The notes beneath the pieces are model-generated. The model was not told the origin of the DNA. It was given only the letters and a program-made list of their open reading frames with translations, and searched no databases. Shown in pieces: positions 14,861 to 26,283 of a stretch of DNA of 64,000 nucleotides (its first letter is position 1; every line of letters starts with the position of its first letter). The stretch lies in contig NZ_CP019607.1 of the NCBI RefSeq assembly GCF_001998865.1, positions 3,539,806 to 3,603,805 of the forward strand. Reading direction: 5' to 3'. The stretch comes from Tessaracoccus flavescens. Lineage in GTDB: Bacteria > Actinomycetota > Actinomycetes > Propionibacteriales > Propionibacteriaceae. A program made the translations under genes and the position numbers.

Positions 14861-16777
14861 TCAGCGGGTGCTTTCGGTGTGCTGCTCGGCCTCGGCGTCG
14901 TTGAGCACCACTCCGAGCGCCTGAAGCGACACCTGCGCGGCGGTCAGCCCGATCTCCTCGAGCACCTCATCGCGCGAGCCTGGGGCCAGGAAGGCCTGCG
15001 GGATGCCGAAGGTCAGCACCTTTGCCGCGGCACCCTCGTCCGCGAGTCGTGCGCGGAGCCGCTGCCCGACGCCACCCTCGACGAGGTTGTCCTCGAGCGT
15101 CAGCACCACATCGAAGTCGCTCGCCATGGAGGTGAGCTCGGCGCTGACCGGGAGAGCCCAGAGCGGGTCGACGACGGTGGCCGCGACACCCTGGTCGTTG
15201 AGTCGCTCCGCCACCGACAGCGCAGTGCCGACGAACTGGCCGAAACCGACGACAAGGACGCGTGCGCCTTCCGCGCGGCGCAGGACGTCTACCCGCCCCA
15301 GCCCCTCGCCGACGTGTGCCACCTCGTTGATCTCATCGGGGAGGCGTTCCTTCGAGTAACGGATCACCGTGACCGCGTCGTCGACGTCGACAGCGCGGTC
15401 GAGCGCCTCGACGAGCCTGGTCTGGTCCCGCGGGGCCGCCAACTGGACGCCGGGGACGATCCCCATCAGGGACATGTCCCACATGCCGTTGTGGCTCGGG
15501 CCGTCGCTGCCGGTGATGCCCGCCCGGTCGAGCAGGATCGTGATGCCCGCCTTGTGCAGGGCCGCGTCCATCAGGACCTGGTCGAAGGCCCGGTTCAGGA
15601 ACGTCGCGTAGAGGGCGACCACGGGATGCAGGCCGGCCTTCGCCATGCCAGCCGCGGAGACGATGGCGTGCTGCTCCGCGATGCCGACGTCGAAGATCCG
15701 GTCTGGGAAGGCCGCGGCGAACCGGCCGAACCCGACCGGGTTCAGCATCGCCGCCGTGATCGCCACGACGTCCTGCCTGCGCTGGCCGAGCTGGACCATG
15801 GCCTCGGCCACCGCGTCGGTCCACGTCGCCTGCACCGAGGCCGAGAGAGGCTCGCCGGTGAACTCGTTGATCTTGCCGATCGCGTGGAAGCGATCCTCCT
15901 CGTTCTCCTCGGCGGCCTGGAAGCCGCGCCCCTTGCGGGTCACGCAGTGCACGATGACGGGTCCGCCGTACTGACGCGCCTGCTCCAGATGGTTCGTCAG
16001 GGCGGTGATGTCGTGCCCATCGATCGGGCCGGTGTACTTGATGCCGAGATCGGAGAACATCGACTGCGGGGCGAGCACGTCCTTGACCCCGGTCTTGAAT
16101 CCATGCAGCAGGTCGTAGGCGGGCCTGCCGATCAGGGGCAATCTGGTGACGGTGCGCTTGATCAGGCTGAGCGTCTTCTCGTAGCGATGGTCCGTGCGCA
16201 GGCCGGCGAGGTGATTGGCAAGGCCGCCGACGGTTGGCGTGTACGAGCGGCCGTTGTCGTTGACGATGACCACAAGGCGCAGGTCGTCGTTGTCGGCGAT
16301 GTTGTTCAGGGCCTCCCAGGCCATGCCGCCGGTCAGGGCGCCGTCTCCGATGACGGCCACAACAGTGCGGTCCTCGCCACGCAGCCGGATGCCCTTTGCG
16401 AGCCCCTCGGCCCACGAGAGGGAGGTGGAGGCATGCGAATTGGCCACCCAGTCGTGCTCAGACTCGGCGGGCTCTGGGTAGCCGGAGAGGCCGCCCTTCT
16501 GCCGGAGGCTGTCGAAGCCGCCTGCCCGTCCGGTGATGATTTTGTGCACGTAGCTCTGGTGGCCCGTGTCGAAGATGACCGGGTCCGTCGGCGAGTTGAA
16601 CACCTTGTGGATTGCGAGCGTCAACTCGACGACGCCGAGATTGGGGCCGAGATGGCCGCCCGTGCGCGAGACCTTTGTGATCAGGAAGGAACGGATCTCG
16701 TCCGCGAGTTGCTCCAGCTGCCTACGCGAGAGCGCGCGAAGATCGCGCGGGCTGCTGATCGACTCCAACAAAGACAT
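14861..16777 (-). CDS. dxs: 1-deoxy-D-xylulose-5-phosphate synthase
   Basis: The 638-residue enzyme condenses pyruvate and glyceraldehyde 3-phosphate, the first step of the MEP isoprenoid pathway. The N-terminal part has GGHLGPNLGVVELT and the thiamine diphosphate motif GDGALTGGMAWEALNN. The central domain has DVGIAEQHAIVSAAGMA (catalytic Glu) and LDRAGITGSDGPSHNG; a C-terminal transketolase-like domain has LEDNLVEGGVG. The ATG at 16777 gives the usual MSLLESISSP start; ATG 16786 is possible. Neither has a good ribosome site, but TAGAAT lies 7 nt before 16777, so the transcript could be leaderless. It is collinear with Rv2682c. Confidence 0.96.
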   Translation of the reverse strand: MSLLESISSPRDLRALSRRQLEQLADEIRSFLITKVSRTGGHLGPNLGVVELTLAIHKVFNSPTDPVIFDTGHQSYVHKIITGRAGGFDSLRQKGGLSGYPEPAESEHDWVANSHASTSLSWAEGLAKGIRLRGEDRTVVAVIGDGALTGGMAWEALNNIADNDDLRLVVIVNDNGRSYTPTVGGLANHLAGLRTDHRYEKTLSLIKRTVTRLPLIGRPAYDLLHGFKTGVKDVLAPQSMFSDLGIKYTGPIDGHDITALTNHLEQARQYGGPVIVHCVTRKGRGFQAAEENEEDRFHAIGKINEFTGEPLSASVQATWTDAVAEAMVQLGQRRQDVVAITAAMLNPVGFGRFAAAFPDRIFDVGIAEQHAIVSAAGMAKAGLHPVVALYATFLNRAFDQVLMDAALHKAGITILLDRAGITGSDGPSHNGMWDMSLMGIVPGVQLAAPRDQTRLVEALDRAVDVDDAVTVIRYSKERLPDEINEVAHVGEGLGRVDVLRRAEGARVLVVGFGQFVGTALSVAERLNDQGVAATVVDPLWALPVSAELTSMASDFDVVLTLEDNLVEGGVGQRLRARLADEGAAAKVLTFGIPQAFLAPGSRDEVLEEIGLTAAQVSLQALGVVLNDAEAEQHTESTR

Positions 16778-16883
16778 GATGGCCATTCTATGTCGGATCA
16801 CCCAGACGCCAGGGAGGTTCGGCGGCCCGCCGCCGCTTCCAGAGCCGATCTCCAGGTCGGCGACGGGCCCCGCGCACACCCGG

Positions 16884-17273
16884 TCAGAGCTTCGGGGTGA
16901 ACCTCGCGTCGCGCAGCGCCTGGTCGATCAGGTCGACCCCGCGGGCCACGCGCGTCAGCCTGGCCTCCTCTTGCTGCAGGACGCTCGCGGCCTGGTCGAC
17001 GGTGCCTGCGTCGACGAAACCAGCCAGCGACGTGCGCACCCCCGAGAGTCCCGCACGGGTGGCGACCAGTTGGGACGCGACGAACTCGCGAGCCAGCTTC
17101 GCCAGCACGACGGGGTGGCGTCGCAGCACCTGGTAGCCGCGGTACTCGGACGGGCACACGTCGAGCAGGTAGGCCTCCGCCGACTTGAGCCATCCGGCCG
17201 AGCCGGGCGGCCGCACCGAGCCGGGCCAACCTGGCGGAACGTAGACCCGGATCACTTCATCTTCATCGAACAT
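16884..17273 (-). CDS. Conserved hypothetical protein upstream of dxs
   Basis: The 129-residue protein starts MFDEDEVIRVYVPPGWPG and is otherwise helical, with no membrane segment, signal peptide or cysteine pair. The coding bias is normal and the frame is intact. Similar-length proteins are found in propionibacteria, but I cannot name a family. It lies about 105 bp upstream of dxs on the same strand, so the two may be co-transcribed. The 150 bases between this gene and the divergent MFS transporter contain AT-rich patches typical of back-to-back promoters but no clear operator. Confidence 0.65.
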   Translation of the reverse strand: MFDEDEVIRVYVPPGWPGSVRPPGSAGWLKSAEAYLLDVCPSEYRGYQVLRRHPVVLAKLAREFVASQLVATRAGLSGVRTSLAGFVDAGTVDQAASVLQQEEARLTRVARGVDLIDQALRDARFTPKL

Positions 17274-17425
17274 GTGTTCTATTAGAGATCACGGGTCGGA
17301 CAATTGCAACCGCCTCTGTCAGACGGTGCGCCGACACGCCACCCGTCGCGGCTCATTCCCCCCGCGCACGCATCCTGGCTGGTCGCTTCCGCTCGGCGCC
17401 CGCACATGTCGTTAGCATGACGCCC

Positions 17426-18784
17426 ATGACTGCGCCCGCCGGCACACCGGAGACCCGATCCGCCCGCCTCGACAGACTCCCGTTCAACCGACGCCACCTC
17501 AAGGTCCTGACTGGATCGGGCCTCGGCTGGGCCCTCGACGCGATGGATGTGGGCCTCATCTCGTTCATCATCGCCGTGCTCGGACAGCAGTGGGGTCTCA
17601 GCGCGACGGAGAAGTCGTGGATCGCCTCGATCGGCTTCGTCGGCATGGCACTTGGCGCCAGCTTCGGTGGCCTGCTGGCTGACCGGTTCGGACGCCGTCA
17701 CATCTTCGCCATCACGCTGCTGATCTACGGGATCGCCACCGGCGCGAGCGCCCTGGTCGGCGGGCTCGCCCTGCTGCTGGTGCTGAGGTTCTTCGTCGGG
17801 CTCGGGCTCGGAGCCGAGCTTCCCGTCGCCTCGACCTATGTCAGCGAGTTCGCTCCGGCCCGGATCCGCGGCCGGCTGATCGTCATCCTCGAGGCCTTCT
17901 GGGCCGTCGGCTGGACCGCCTCCGCCGTGATCGGCTACTTCGTCATCCCCGCCTCCGACGCTGGCTGGCGCTGGGCCTTCGCCATCGGCGCCGTGCCTGC
18001 GCTCTACGCACTGTTCGTCCGCTGGGGCCTCCCGGAGTCGCCGCGCTGGCTCGAGCGACAGGGGCGCCACGCGGAGGCCGAGCAGATCGTCAGCGACTTC
18101 GAGCGCGCCTCCGGCATCACCGACGCACCGGCCTCCCCCGCCGACGACGCCCCGACGGCGCCGGCCGCCGAGGTCGCCGATACGGGCAAGGAGCGGCTCG
18201 GGGCCCTGTTCTCGCGCGAGTTCCGCGGCCGCACGCTCAGCCTCTGGGCGGTGTGGTTCTGCGTCAACTTCGCCTACTACGGGGCCTTCATCTGGATTCC
18301 GACCATCCTCGTCGGCAAGGGCTACGACCTGGTTGCTTCCTTCGGTTTCACGCTGATCATCACCCTCGCCCAGCTCCCCGGCTACGCGGTGGCCGCCTGG
18401 CTGATCGAGGTCTGGGGGCGACGGGCGACCCTCTCCACGTTCCTGGTCGGCTCGGCCGCCTCCGCCATCGCCTTCGGGTTCGCCGACGGCGAGGCCGCGA
18501 TCATCGCGACCGGCATGGCGCTGTCCTTCTTCAACCTCGGTGCCTGGGGTGCCCTCTACGCCGTCTCGCCGGAGATGTACCCGACGTCGATGCGGGGGAC
18601 CGGCTCCGGTTGGGCCGCGGGCGTCGGCCGGATCGCCTCGATCATCGCCCCGCTGCTCGTCCCGATCCTGCTCGGCTACGGCGTCGGCGTGATGTTCGTG
18701 GTGCTCGCGGCCGCCTTCCTGATCGCCGCGGTGGCGACCTGGGGGCTCGTCGACCGGGCGGGACGCTCGCTCGACGACCGCTGA
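17426..18784 (+). CDS. MFS transporter, sugar/aromatic-acid symporter type
   Basis: The 452-residue protein has about 12 predicted membrane helices. MFS signatures are GLLADRFGRRHIFAI in the loop between helices 2 and 3 and GRRATLSTF in the matching position of the second half; PESPRWLERQGRHAEA lies in the central loop, as in the sugar-porter and AAHS/niacin groups. An acidic pattern in helix 1 (LDAMDVGLISF) is typical of aromatic acid:H+ symporters, so the substrate may be an organic acid or niacin rather than a sugar, but the sequence does not settle it. ATG 17417 is an alternative start. A terminator follows. Confidence 0.85.
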   Translation: MTAPAGTPETRSARLDRLPFNRRHLKVLTGSGLGWALDAMDVGLISFIIAVLGQQWGLSATEKSWIASIGFVGMALGASFGGLLADRFGRRHIFAITLLIYGIATGASALVGGLALLLVLRFFVGLGLGAELPVASTYVSEFAPARIRGRLIVILEAFWAVGWTASAVIGYFVIPASDAGWRWAFAIGAVPALYALFVRWGLPESPRWLERQGRHAEAEQIVSDFERASGITDAPASPADDAPTAPAAEVADTGKERLGALFSREFRGRTLSLWAVWFCVNFAYYGAFIWIPTILVGKGYDLVASFGFTLIITLAQLPGYAVAAWLIEVWGRRATLSTFLVGSAASAIAFGFADGEAAIIATGMALSFFNLGAWGALYAVSPEMYPTSMRGTGSGWAAGVGRIASIIAPLLVPILLGYGVGVMFVVLAAAFLIAAVATWGLVDRAGRSLDDR

Positions 18785-18797
18785 CCCGCACACGCAC

Positions 18798-18830
18798 GAA
18801 GGCCGCGCCCCGAAACGGGACGCGGCCTTC
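18798..18830. terminator. Terminator between the MFS gene and aconitase
   Basis: GAAGGCCGCG (18798-18807) pairs with CGCGGCCTTC (18821-18830), with an inner CCCG/CGGG. It serves both convergent genes. Confidence 0.82.
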
Positions 18831-18843
18831 GCTCTGCTGTTGA

Positions 18844-21519
<2,676 letters not shown>

Positions 21520-21551
21520 CATTCTCCTTCTCGTTGACGACCCGCCAACTC

Positions 21552-21565
21552 TCTTGACATCAAGA
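21552..21565. promoter_or_regulatory. Palindromic candidate operator upstream of acnA
   Basis: TCTTGA-CA-TCAAGA is a perfect inverted repeat with a 2-nt spacer, overlapping the TATCTT sequence that could be the acnA -10. It is likely a repressor or activator site; the regulator is not in the window. Confidence 0.5.
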
Positions 21566-21697
21566 TACCACGTTGGGGCGCGAGGGGCGGCATCGCCGGA
21601 CGCCGTCCATCCTAGTGCTCAGCGCTGCGCGTGTGCGTGGAGTTGACACCCACACCGTCAAGGGCTGGAATGCGGCGCCGACCAGCGGCGTCATGGC

Positions 21698-22825
21698 TCA
21701 GCCGACTGGGGCGGTGAGGATCGCGACGGCCTCGATGTGATGGGTCATCGGGAAGAGGTCGAAGCCGCGGATCGACTCGACGCCGTACCCCTCGTCGAGG
21801 AACGTGGCGAGGTCGCGGGCCAGCGCCGCAGGGTCGCAGGCGACGTAGGCGATCCGCCGCGGACCGGTGGCAGCGACGGCGCGCACGACCTTCTCCCCTG
21901 CCCCCTTGCGGGGCGGGTCGAGGACGACGAGGTCGACCTTCGAGGGCAGGTCCCGCAGGGCCCGCTCGAGCGGGGCGGCGATGAAGCGGGCCTCCGGCAC
22001 GTTGCGCCGGGCGTGCACGATGGCTGGGCGGCTGAGCTCGATGCCGAGCACGCTGCAGCCTGCGTCCACGAGCGCTCCTGCGAAGAGGCCGACGCCGCAG
22101 TAGAGGTCGAGGGCGCGTTCGCCCTGCTCGGGGCGCAGGCCGTCGAGCACGGCCCGGGTCAGCACCTCAGGCGCCTCGCGGTGGACCTGCCAGAAGCCGG
22201 TGGCCGACACCTCGTACCAGCGCTCCCCCACGCGCTGCCGGACGGGATCAGGCCCGATCGCCATCCGAGGGCCGACGCTGGTCGCGTCCTCGGTCGCGAC
22301 CGCGACGCTCACCTCCTCACCCGGGACGGCGACCTTGGCCGCCTCGCCATAGGGCGGATCGTCGGCGATCAGGCAGCCGCTGTCGGGAAGCGCGACCACG
22401 GCGTGGGACCGGCGGGCCCGGAAGCCGAGGCGACCCTTCTCGTCGGCGGCGAACCGGAGCCGCGTGCGCCACCGCGTCAGCCCACCGTCGACCGGCTCGA
22501 TCCTGCCCTCCCAGGCGACGCCCGCGAGCCGCTGCAACTGCTCGGCGAGCACAGCGGTCTTCAGGTCGAGCTGGGTGGCCGCGTCGGCGTGCTGCCAGTC
22601 GCATCCCCCGCACTCCCCCGCGATCGGGCAGGGCGGCTCGACGCGTCCGGGGGCGGGGTCGAGCACCTCGACGACGCGGCCCCGGTCGAAGCGCTTTCCG
22701 CGCTCCGTGACCTCGACGACGACGCGTTCGCCGGGTAGTCCTCCCGTGGTGAAGATGACCTTTCCCTCCGCGCGGGCGACCACGAAGCCGCCGTGTGCGA
22801 CGGCGCCGAGGGTGACCTCGATCAT
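21698..22825 (-). CDS. TrmA/RumA-family 23S rRNA or tRNA (uracil-5-)-methyltransferase
   Basis: The 375-residue protein starts with a short TRAM-like beta-barrel, then CPIAGECGGCDWQH, the Cys pattern that binds a [4Fe-4S] cluster in RumA/RlmD. The Rossmann methyltransferase domain has LDLYCGVGLFAGALVD (SAM binding), VLDPPRKGAGEKV and the nucleophile in YVACDPAALARD; PMTHHIEAVAIL carries the C-terminal general-base Glu. Such enzymes form 5-methyluridine in rRNA or tRNA. The ATG overlaps the stop of the APC permease gene (ATGA). The same pair occurs as Rv2689c-Rv2690c next to trkA genes. Which RNA is modified cannot be told from sequence. Confidence 0.9.
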   Translation of the reverse strand: MIEVTLGAVAHGGFVVARAEGKVIFTTGGLPGERVVVEVTERGKRFDRGRVVEVLDPAPGRVEPPCPIAGECGGCDWQHADAATQLDLKTAVLAEQLQRLAGVAWEGRIEPVDGGLTRWRTRLRFAADEKGRLGFRARRSHAVVALPDSGCLIADDPPYGEAAKVAVPGEEVSVAVATEDATSVGPRMAIGPDPVRQRVGERWYEVSATGFWQVHREAPEVLTRAVLDGLRPEQGERALDLYCGVGLFAGALVDAGCSVLGIELSRPAIVHARRNVPEARFIAAPLERALRDLPSKVDLVVLDPPRKGAGEKVVRAVAATGPRRIAYVACDPAALARDLATFLDEGYGVESIRGFDLFPMTHHIEAVAILTAPVG

Positions 22826-24816
22826 CGAGGAGGCCTCGGCGCGGAGGCCTTACGGGCACGCTGCTTGCGCGCATCGGAACTGGCGAGCTGGTAGGGAACG
22901 GAGGTGACCATCACTCCCTGCATGAAGTGCAGCCGGGTGCGGATCAACAGCGCCGTCTGGTTGTGCAACAACTGCTCCCACCAGTGCCCGACGACGAACT
23001 CGGGGATGTAGACGCTCACGACGTCGCGCGGGTTCTCGGTGCGCAGCTTCGCCACGTACTTGATGAAGGGGCCGGTGATCTCGCGGTACGGCGAGGCGAT
23101 CACCTTCAGCGGGATGCCGAAGTCCTCGGCCTCCCACTGGTCGAGGATCTCCTCGACCGCGTCGTCGTCGATGGCGACGGTGACCGCGGTCAGCGTGGTC
23201 GGCCTGGTGGCGCGCGCGAAGGCGATCGCCTTCACGGTCGGCAGATTGACCTGCTGGACGAGCACGACGCCGCGCACCCGGCTCGGAAGGGCGCGGTCGG
23301 AGTCGGGGGTCAGTGCGACCTCCTCCTCGACGGCCCTGTAGTGGTTCGAGATGGCGAGCATGAGCAGGAAGAAGACACCCATGGCCACGACGGCGAGGTA
23401 CGCGCCGTGGGTGAACTTGGAGATCAGCACGATGACAAGCACGATGCCGGTGAGGGTGGCGCCGACGATGTTGATCATGCGGGAGCGGCGCATCTTCTTG
23501 CGCTTCTCCGGCTCAGACTCGACCTTCAGCTCGCGGGTCCAGTGCTTGACCATGCCGATCTGGCCGAGCGTGAACGAGATGAACACCCCGACGACGTACA
23601 GCTGGATCAGCGCGGTGACCGAGGCGTTGAAGATCAGGACGAGCGCGATGGCGGCCAGCGAGAGCGCGACGATGCCGTTGGAGTAGGCAAGCCGGTCACC
23701 ACGGGTGTGCAGCTGGCGGGGAAGGTAGCCGTCCTTCGCCAGGATCGAGGCGAGCGAGGGGAACCCGTTGAACGCGGTGTTTGCCGCGAGGAACAGGATC
23801 AGCATCGTCGCGGTGACCACGATGTAGAAGCCCGGCTGGAACCAGTCCATGAACACGACCCGCGCGAGCTGGCCGGTCACCGTGGTGGCCGCCGAGTGGA
23901 TCGTGTTGCCAAGCGCATCGATGTAGTGCGTCCCGGTCAGCTCGTCGATCAGGTGGACCTTCGTGAGGTTCGCAAGCGCGATGATGCCGAGCAGCATCGT
24001 GATGGCGAGCAGCCCGAGCATGGCGAGCACCCGTGAGGCGTTGCGGCTCTTCGGAGGCTTGAAGGCGGGCACCCCGTTGCTGATCGCCTCGACGCCGGTG
24101 AGCGCGGCGCAGCCCGAGGAGAAGGCGCGGGCGAGGATGGCGACGAGCGCCCATCCCATGACGTCCTCCGCGCCGTCCTCACGCACGACGATCAGGTCGG
24201 CCGTCTCGCTCATCAACTCCTGCCCGAGCACGAAGATGCGGAACAGCCCGATGCCGATCATGGCGAGCATGGAACCCATGAACACGTAGGTGGGGATGGC
24301 GAACGCGCCGCCCGACTCGCGCACGCCGCGCAGGTTGACGATGGTCAGGAAGACGATCACGGCGACGGCCGTCCAGGCCTCATGCCCCTCAAGGAAGGGC
24401 AGCATGGCCTTCGCGTTGATCACCCCGGCGGAGACCGAGACGGCGACGGTGAGCATGTAGTCGACCAGCAGTGACGACGCGACCGTCAGCCCCGCGTAGC
24501 GACCGAGGTTGACCTTCGCCACCTCGTAGTCGCCTCCACCGCTCGGGTAGGCGTGGACGGTCTGCCGGTACGACATGACGACGACGGCTACGACGACGCC
24601 GACCGCGAGGCCGATCTCCCACGAGAACATGAACCCCGCCATGCCGGCGAGAGACAAGGTGATCAGGATCTCGTCCGGCGCGTAGGCCACGGAGCTGAGC
24701 GCGTCGGAGGCGAAGACGGGCAGCGCGATGCGCTTAGGCAGCAGTGTCTCGCCCATCTGCGCATTCGCGAGACGCCTGCCGAACAGCAGGCGTTTGATAC
24801 CCGAGAAGACCTTCAC
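22822..24816 (-). CDS. APC-superfamily permease, probable K+/amino-acid transporter
   Basis: The protein of about 664 residues has 12 predicted helices followed by a cytoplasmic C-terminal domain of about 180 residues (from about VLVQQVNLPTVKAIAFARA). The N-terminus GETLLPKRIALPVFASDALS and SSVAYAPDEILITLSLAG match the actinobacterial permease next to trkA (compare Rv2690c). Related KimA-type proteins import K+ and have a similar soluble tail. The divergent TrkA genes support a potassium role, by inference. The start is uncertain: GTG at 24816 or 24822 fits the family N-terminus, ATG at 24852 is possible, and none has a good ribosome site. Confidence 0.85.
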   Translation of the reverse strand: MKVFSGIKRLLFGRRLANAQMGETLLPKRIALPVFASDALSSVAYAPDEILITLSLAGMAGFMFSWEIGLAVGVVVAVVVMSYRQTVHAYPSGGGDYEVAKVNLGRYAGLTVASSLLVDYMLTVAVSVSAGVINAKAMLPFLEGHEAWTAVAVIVFLTIVNLRGVRESGGAFAIPTYVFMGSMLAMIGIGLFRIFVLGQELMSETADLIVVREDGAEDVMGWALVAILARAFSSGCAALTGVEAISNGVPAFKPPKSRNASRVLAMLGLLAITMLLGIIALANLTKVHLIDELTGTHYIDALGNTIHSAATTVTGQLARVVFMDWFQPGFYIVVTATMLILFLAANTAFNGFPSLASILAKDGYLPRQLHTRGDRLAYSNGIVALSLAAIALVLIFNASVTALIQLYVVGVFISFTLGQIGMVKHWTRELKVESEPEKRKKMRRSRMINIVGATLTGIVLVIVLISKFTHGAYLAVVAMGVFFLLMLAISNHYRAVEEEVALTPDSDRALPSRVRGVVLVQQVNLPTVKAIAFARATRPTTLTAVTVAIDDDAVEEILDQWEAEDFGIPLKVIASPYREITGPFIKYVAKLRTENPRDVVSVYIPEFVVGHWWEQLLHNQTALLIRTRLHFMQGVMVTSVPYQLASSDARKQRARKASAPRPPR

Positions 24817-24901
24817 GCGCACAAACGTAGACCTAGTTGCCTCAAATGTCATGATCGCTGACTCGGTGCTATGTTCGGCACACACCCGAAGGAGGAACCC
24901 G

Positions 24902-25564
24902 GTGCACATTGTCATCATGGGTTGTGGCCGCGTCGGAGCCATGCTGGCGACAGGCCTGGAGAAGCGGGGCCACAGCGTCGCCGTGATCGACGTCAACCCG
25001 GAGGCGTTCCGCCGACTGGGGCCGGACTTCAACGGCACGACGGTCAAGGGCGTCGGCTTCGACCGTGAGGTCCTCGAGGAGTCGGGCATCCGTCGCGCCG
25101 ACGCCTTCGCAGCCGTCTCCTCGGGAGACAACTCCAACATTCTGGCCGCGCGAGTCGTGCGCGAGATCTACCACGTGGAGAACGTGGTGGCGCGCATCTA
25201 CGACCAGGGCCGCGCGGCCGTCTACGAGCGGCTGGGCATCCCCACCGTGGCGACGGTGCGTTGGACGGTGACGCAGGTGCTGCGTCGGCTGCTCCCCTCC
25301 GGAAGCGAACCCGTCTGGCGTGATCCGACCGGTGACGCCCGCCTGCTCCAGGTGCACGTCCACAACGGTTGGCTCGGCAGGAAGATCCGCGATCTGTCCC
25401 ACGAGGCCGACGCCCCCATCCCGTTCGTGCTGCGTGTCGGACGGGGTCTCGTCCCTGACCGGGAGACCATCTACCAGGACGGCGATCTGATCTACGTCGC
25501 GTGCATGACCGACCGCACCGATGAGATCGAGACGCTCTTCGCGAGCCCGCCCGAGAAACACTGA
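24902..25564 (+). CDS. TrkA-family potassium uptake regulatory protein, first copy
   Basis: The 220-residue protein has a Rossmann RCK_N domain beginning HIVIMGCGRVGAMLATGLEK (Gly-rich nucleotide loop) with AVIDVNPEAFRRL (acidic residue at the end of beta 2). A shorter RCK_C-like domain (RLLQVHVHNGWLGRKIRDL onward) follows. The GTG start at 24902 has GAAGGAGGA 5 nt upstream. Such proteins bind NAD(H) or ATP and gate Trk/Ktr-type K+ channels from the cytoplasmic face. It is followed 31 bp later by a second TrkA protein, the same pairing as CeoB/CeoC, and is divergent from the APC permease. Confidence 0.92.
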   Translation: MHIVIMGCGRVGAMLATGLEKRGHSVAVIDVNPEAFRRLGPDFNGTTVKGVGFDREVLEESGIRRADAFAAVSSGDNSNILAARVVREIYHVENVVARIYDQGRAAVYERLGIPTVATVRWTVTQVLRRLLPSGSEPVWRDPTGDARLLQVHVHNGWLGRKIRDLSHEADAPIPFVLRVGRGLVPDRETIYQDGDLIYVACMTDRTDEIETLFASPPEKH

Positions 25565-25595
25565 CGCAACCCACCCACGACACGAGGACTACACA

Positions 25596-26276
25596 ATGCG
25601 GGTTTCCATCGCTGGAGCCGGGAACGTCGGGCGCTCGATCGCTCGCGAGCTGATCGCCAACGGGCACCAGGTGCTGCTGATCGAGAAGGACCGTTCGGCC
25701 ATCAAGCCCGATTCGGTTCCGGGCGCCGAGTGGATAGAGGCCGACGCCTGTGAGCTGCAGACGCTCGAGGAGGCAGAGCTGGACCGCTGCGACGTCTCCA
25801 TCGCCTCGACCGGTGACGACAAGGCCAACCTCGTCTACTCGCTGCTCGCCAAGACGGAGTTCGGCGTGCCGCGCACCGTCGCCCGCGTCAACCATCCCGG
25901 AAACGAGTGGATGTTCGACGCGCAGTGGGGCGTCGACGTTTCCGTTTCCACGCCGCGCCTGATGTCGGCGCTCGTGGAGGAGGCTGTCTCGACCGGCGAC
26001 CTCGTCCGGCTGCTCACCTTCAAGAAGTCGACGGCCCACCTTTCCGAGGTGACGCTCCCCGAGGACGGAAGGCTCGTCGGCATGCGGGTGCGCGACATCG
26101 ACTTCCCCGTCGACGCGGTGCTGGTGGCGATCATCCGTGACGGCATCCCGCTGACCCCTGAGCGGGACCGCGCGTTCGAGGCCTCCGACGAGCTGCTGTT
26201 CGTCGCGACCCAGGAGTCCGAGCCCGAACTCGCCGCCCTCCTCACGGACGACGACGAGGACGAGCTCGACCTCTGA
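25596..26276 (+). CDS. TrkA-family potassium uptake regulatory protein, second copy
   Basis: The 226-residue protein has RCK_N with MRVSIAGAGNVGRSIARELI (canonical GxGxxG), LLIEKDRSAIKPD and a full RCK_C domain (LLTFKKSTAHLSEVTLPEDG onward), ending in an acidic tail DDDEDELDL. With the preceding gene it probably forms a hetero-oligomeric gating ring; RCK proteins usually assemble as octamers. No Trk/Ktr membrane subunit is in the window, so the adjacent APC permease is the likely partner. It ends 7 bp before the convergent LRR gene, with no terminator hairpin in the gap. Confidence 0.93.
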   Translation: MRVSIAGAGNVGRSIARELIANGHQVLLIEKDRSAIKPDSVPGAEWIEADACELQTLEEAELDRCDVSIASTGDDKANLVYSLLAKTEFGVPRTVARVNHPGNEWMFDAQWGVDVSVSTPRLMSALVEEAVSTGDLVRLLTFKKSTAHLSEVTLPEDGRLVGMRVRDIDFPVDAVLVAIIRDGIPLTPERDRAFEASDELLFVATQESEPELAALLTDDDEDELDL

Positions 26277-26283
26277 GTTCGGC

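Noticed and set aside
14849..16900. 683-codon plus-strand frame opposite dxs
   Set aside because: Shadow of dxs in the complementary frame; Arg/Asp/His-rich with no domain.
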